A DNA stretch of 8,811 bases from Pseudomonadota bacterium (lineage in GTDB: Bacteria; Pseudomonadota; Gammaproteobacteria; Burkholderiales; Burkholderiaceae). Of the stretch, positions 5,363-8,811 are shown piece by piece. A program made the translations under genes and the position numbers. Under the pieces are notes generated by a model. That model saw only the letters and a program-made list of their open reading frames with translations. It did no database searches and was not told the DNA's origin. The number at the start of each line of letters is the position of its first letter. Positions within the stretch are counted from its first letter, which is position 1. The stretch spans positions 1 through 8,811 of the forward strand of contig CAUJJP010000042.1 in NCBI GenBank assembly GCA_963205525.1, written 5' to 3'.

Positions 5363-6256
5363 TCAGAGCAGGCCCTTGAGCAGGCGGCCCATCTCGGACG
5401 GGTTGCGCGTCACCTTAAAGCCGCACTCCTCCATGATGGCGAGCTTGGCGTCGGCGGTGTCGGCGCCGCCGGAGATCAGCGCCCCGGCGTGGCCCATGCG
5501 CTTGCCGGCGGGCGCGGTGACGCCAGCGATGAAGCCGACCACGGGCTTCTTCATGTTCGCCTTGCACCAGCGCGCGGCGTCGGCCTCGTCCGGGCCGCCG
5601 ATCTCGCCGATCATGATCACGGCGTCGGTGTCCGGGTCGTCGTTGAACATGCGCATGACGTCGATGTGCTTGAGGCCGTTGATCGGGTCGCCGCCTATGC
5701 CCACCGCGCTGCTCTGGCCGATGCCGAGCTCGGTGAGCTGGGCCACCGCCTCGTAGGTCAGGGTGCCGGAGCGGCTGACCACACCGACCCGCCCCGGGCG
5801 GTGGATGTGGCCGGGCATGATGCCGATCTTGATCTCGTCGGGGGTGATGGTGCCCGGGCAGTTGGGGCCCAGCAGCAGCGTCTTCTTGCCGCCCGCGGCC
5901 TCCTTGGCGTGCATGCGGTTGCGCACCTCGAGCATGTCCTTGATGGGGATGCCTTCGGTGATGCAGATCGCGAGGTCGAGGTCGGCCTCCACCGCTTCCC
6001 AGATCGCCGCCGCGGCGCCGGCCGGCGGCACGTAGATGACGCTCACGGTGGCGCCGGTGGCGGCCTTGGCGTCCTTCACGCTGGCGTGGATGGGGATGCC
6101 CTCGAAGGTCTCGCCGGCCTTCTTGGGGTTCACGCCGGCGACGAAGCAGTTCTTGCCGTTGGCGTAGGCCACGCACATGCGGGTGTGGAACTGCCCGGTC
6201 TTGCCGGTGATGCCCTGGGTGATGACGCGGGTGTCCTTGTTGATCAGGATGCTCAT
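5363..6256 (-). CDS. sucD: Succinyl-CoA synthetase (ADP-forming), alpha subunit
   Basis: A 297-residue protein, the usual length for this subunit. It forms, with SucC, the TCA-cycle enzyme that interconverts succinyl-CoA and succinate while making ATP (or GTP). The Rossmann-type CoA site is at the N-terminus ([11 protein letters not shown], 15-25), followed by ITEGIP (99-104) and GPNCPG (130-135). [10 protein letters not shown] (161-170) is typical of the second domain. The phosphorylated catalytic histidine is H256 in [14 protein letters not shown]. The protein is complete and cytosolic. It starts 22 bases after the sucC stop, with only a weak GAGAG as ribosome-binding site, and is co-transcribed with sucC. 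A terminator-like hairpin follows the stop. Confidence 0.98.
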   Translation of the reverse strand: MSILINKDTRVITQGITGKTGQFHTRMCVAYANGKNCFVAGVNPKKAGETFEGIPIHASVKDAKAATGATVSVIYVPPAGAAAAIWEAVEADLDLAICITEGIPIKDMLEVRNRMHAKEAAGGKKTLLLGPNCPGTITPDEIKIGIMPGHIHRPGRVGVVSRSGTLTYEAVAQLTELGIGQSSAVGIGGDPINGLKHIDVMRMFNDDPDTDAVIMIGEIGGPDEADAARWCKANMKKPVVGFIAGVTAPAGKRMGHAGALISGGADTADAKLAIMEECGFKVTRNPSEMGRLLKGLL

Positions 6257-6278
6257 GTCTTGGCTCTCGGCGGGCGGG

Positions 6279-7439
<1,161 letters not shown>

Positions 7440-7517
7440 GGAGATGCCTCGTTCGTTCGGGAAGGGCGTTCGCGGTGTCGGGGCGGTCCGCCGCTTGCCA
7501 CGCGCGGCTCAGACCGG

Positions 7518-7534
7518 GGCCGGCCGAACCGGCC
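7518..7534 (-). promoter_or_regulatory. Hairpin in the presumed sucC leader
   Basis: GGCCGG-CCGAA-CCGGCC is a perfect 6-bp inverted repeat with a 5-base loop, about 80-95 bases upstream of the sucC ATG and downstream of the candidate promoter. It would lie in the 5' untranslated leader. It matches no riboswitch class I recognise. Confidence 0.3.
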
Positions 7535-7587
7535 AGCCGAGGTGCTGATGCGCGCACGGATCGGCGCCGGACCTGGGGCAGCCGGTG

Positions 7588-7608
7588 AATGTAGCATGCT
7601 GCACAGCA
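7588..7608 (-). promoter_or_regulatory. Candidate extended -10 promoter for sucCD with overlapping inverted repeat
   Basis: On the minus strand TGCTACATT (7596-7588) fits an extended -10 element (TGn before TACATT). Upstream lie T-rich bases (TTTTGTTG, 7614-7607) but no good -35. The perfect inverted repeat TGCTG-TG-CAGCA (7597-7608) lies just upstream of the -10, where a regulator could act. It is the only AT-rich spot in the recX-sucC gap and would give a leader of roughly 140 bases. Confidence 0.35.
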
Positions 7609-7678
7609 ACAAAACCTTACAGGCGGCTGCTGCGGCAGGGTCTCGGGCCGGCGGGGCGTGCGAGCGTCGAGCGCGCAG

Positions 7679-7726
7679 AGCCGGCGCCGGCTGCGCCGTC
7701 TGCGCTGTCTGCGCCATCTGTCCTGG
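7679..7726. repeat. Palindrome and imperfect 9-bp tandem repeats after recX
   Basis: AGCCGGCGCCGGCT (7679-7692) is a perfect 14-bp palindrome. From 7691 the 9-base units CTGCGCCGT, CTGCGCTGT and CTGCGCCAT follow one another, then the degenerate CTGTCCTGG. They begin 12 bases beyond the recX stop. There is no T-run, so a classical terminator is not supported. The rest of the 298-base gap between recX and sucC holds the leader elements listed separately and no gene I can support. Confidence 0.45.
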
Positions 7727-7737
7727 GCGACCAGCGC

Positions 7738-8442
7738 TCAGTCGAGGTCCAGCCCGCGCACGACGCGCCGTATCACTTCGCTGGAGAAGCCGCGCCCGGC
7801 AAGGTAGCGTGCCTGGCGCGCGCGCTCGGTGGCATCGGCGGCGACCTGCCCGTAGCGGCGCTGCCAAAGCGCCTGCGCGCGCTCGAACTCGGTGCCAGCC
7901 ACCGCCGCCAGGGCGGCGGCGGCGGCTTCGGGCGCCACCCCGCGCGCGCGCAGCGACTGCTGCAGCTTGCGCGCGCCTGAGCGCGCGGCCTGCGCCGACA
8001 CCAGCGCCTGGGCGGCGCGCTCCTCGCTGAGCAGGCCGAGCGCGGCCAGCTCGTCCAGGACCTGCGCGATCCACGCCGCCGCCGGGGTGCGGGAATCGGC
8101 TGGCGCTGCACCGGGGTCGGGGGCCTCGTCGGCGTGCGGCGCCTCGCGCGCTGCCCGGCCTGCCGCAGCGGCCGCACCAGTCGTGCCGGCCCTGCCCATG
8201 CCGCCAGCGGCGCGAGTCCCGAGCGGGCGCGCGAGCTTGCGTTCGAGCTCGCTGCGCGAGTGCTCGCGCAAGGCCAGGCAGCGCAGGGCACGCGCGCGCA
8301 GCGCCTTCAGCGCTTGTTGGGCCTCCTGTGACTCCGACACCGCCGCCTCCCGGGCCTGCCGCGCCTCCAGCGCCTCCAGCGCCAGGGACGCCGGGCGCGG
8401 CTTCGGGGGCGGCTTCGGGGGCGGCGCGGCGGCCGGCGTCAC
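7738..8442 (-). CDS. recX: RecX, regulator of RecA, with N-terminal extension and internal insertion
   Basis: RecX binds the RecA filament and limits its activity. The core is recognisable: [23 protein letters not shown] (49-71) is the first three-helix repeat, [30 protein letters not shown] (124-153) the second, and [12 protein letters not shown] (221-232) ends the third. At 234 residues it is longer than the usual 150-170. The excess is a Pro/Lys- and Ala-rich N-terminus (1-48) and a low-complexity insertion between the first and second repeats (about 75-122). GTG 8442 overlaps the recA stop (GTGA) but has no Shine-Dalgarno. GTG 8340 (Val35) has GGGAGG 5 bases upstream and would give a 200-residue protein; I cannot exclude it. 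Its place directly after recA supports the name. Confidence 0.9.
   Translation of the reverse strand: MTPAAAPPPKPPPKPRPASLALEALEARQAREAAVSESQEAQQALKALRARALRCLALREHSRSELERKLARPLGTRAAGGMGRAGTTGAAAAAGRAAREAPHADEAPDPGAAPADSRTPAAAWIAQVLDELAALGLLSEERAAQALVSAQAARSGARKLQQSLRARGVAPEAAAAALAAVAGTEFERAQALWQRRYGQVAADATERARQARYLAGRGFSSEVIRRVVRGLDLD
8362..8422. repeat. Short tandem repeats in the 5' part of recX
   Basis: GGCTTCGGGGGC occurs twice in succession (8399-8410, 8411-8422) and encodes [18 protein letters not shown] occurs twice (8362-8370, 8371-8379) and encodes the ALEALEA run. Both keep the frame. They fit slippage growth of a poorly constrained N-terminal extension, and also fit the idea that translation starts later, at 8340. 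Confidence 0.65.
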
Positions 8443-8811
8443 GCGCCGTCGCTGGCTGCAGAGCCGGGTCCGGCAGGCACGGCGGCCAGCAAAGGCACGC
8501 CCAGTGCCGCACGCACCTTGTTCTCGATCTCGCGCGCGAGGTCCGGGTTCTCCTTCAGGAACTCGCGCGCGTTGTCCTTGCCCTGGCCGATCTTCTCGCC
8601 CTGGTAGGCGTACCAGGCGCCGGACTTGTCGACCACGCGCGCGTTCACGCCGAGGTCGATGATCTCGCCTTCGCGGCTCGTGCCCTCGCCGTAGAGGATG
8701 TCGAACTCGGCGGTCTTGAAGGGCGGCGCGACCTTGTTCTTCACGACCTTGACCTTGGTCTCGCTGCCGATGACCTCGTCGCCCTTCTTGATGCTGCCGG
8801 TGCGCCGGATG
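8439..8811 (-). CDS. recA: RecA recombinase, C-terminal 123 residues (partial, cut by the window edge)
   Basis: The frame enters from the right edge with [26 protein letters not shown] and runs through [24 protein letters not shown] and [38 protein letters not shown]. These segments are the end of the RecA ATPase core and its C-terminal domain, which binds double-stranded DNA. About two thirds of the protein (including the Walker motifs) is outside the window. The end [12 protein letters not shown] has a single acidic residue, unlike the strongly acidic E. coli tail. The stop TGA overlaps the first recX GTG. Confidence 0.98.
   Translation of the reverse strand, partial: IRRTGSIKKGDEVIGSETKVKVVKNKVAPPFKTAEFDILYGEGTSREGEIIDLGVNARVVDKSGAWYAYQGEKIGQGKDNAREFLKENPDLAREIENKVRAALGVPLLAAVPAGPGSAASDGA

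Overview
The window looks like a chromosomal segment of a very GC-rich betaproteobacterium, most likely order Burkholderiales. The reasons are the strong G/C preference at third codon positions, the recA-recX-sucC-sucD-terC gene order on one strand, and the close match of the RecA, SucC and SucD proteins to that group as I remember it. No database search was possible.

Layout. Everything from the right edge down to position 1094 is on the minus strand, so in transcription order it runs: the 3' end of recA (8439-8811), recX (7738-8442), sucC (6279-7439), sucD (5363-6256), a TerC-family membrane protein (4509-5255), a soluble Ser/Thr protein kinase (3616-4512), a PP2C-type phosphatase (2718-3509), an FHA-domain protein (2092-2652), then after a 215-bp palindrome-rich gap a metallo-beta-lactamase-fold protein resembling class II cyclic-nucleotide phosphodiesterases (1094-1876). 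The only plus-strand genes are a VapBC-like toxin-antitoxin pair at the left end (169-423 and 544-954). It converges on the phosphodiesterase gene, and terminator-like inverted repeats lie between them.

How the genes work together. RecA and RecX form the usual recombinase/modulator pair, joined by a GTGA stop/start overlap. SucC and SucD are the two subunits of succinyl-CoA synthetase. A strong terminator-like hairpin after sucD separates them from terC, which overlaps the kinase by GTGA. Kinase, phosphatase and FHA protein make a complete write/erase/read module for Thr phosphorylation, apparently co-transcribed with terC. The phosphodiesterase gene has a palindrome with the GTGA-N6-TCAC core of CRP-type sites about 80 bp upstream of its start.

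The most unusual structure is between antitoxin and toxin. A 62-bp unit is present twice in tandem (60/62 identical), and the first 11 bp of a third copy form the toxin start. Each unit is exactly one 21-codon mini-ORF plus stop, minus a 4-nt overlap. The result is an unbroken relay of antitoxin stop / mini-ORF 1 / mini-ORF 2 / toxin, linked by three ATGA or GTGA overlaps, with a GGAGG Shine-Dalgarno behind a small hairpin before the second and third junctions. Because each unit brings its own start and stop, the number of units can change without breaking the coupling. I regard this as the best candidate here for an undescribed translational-coupling element.
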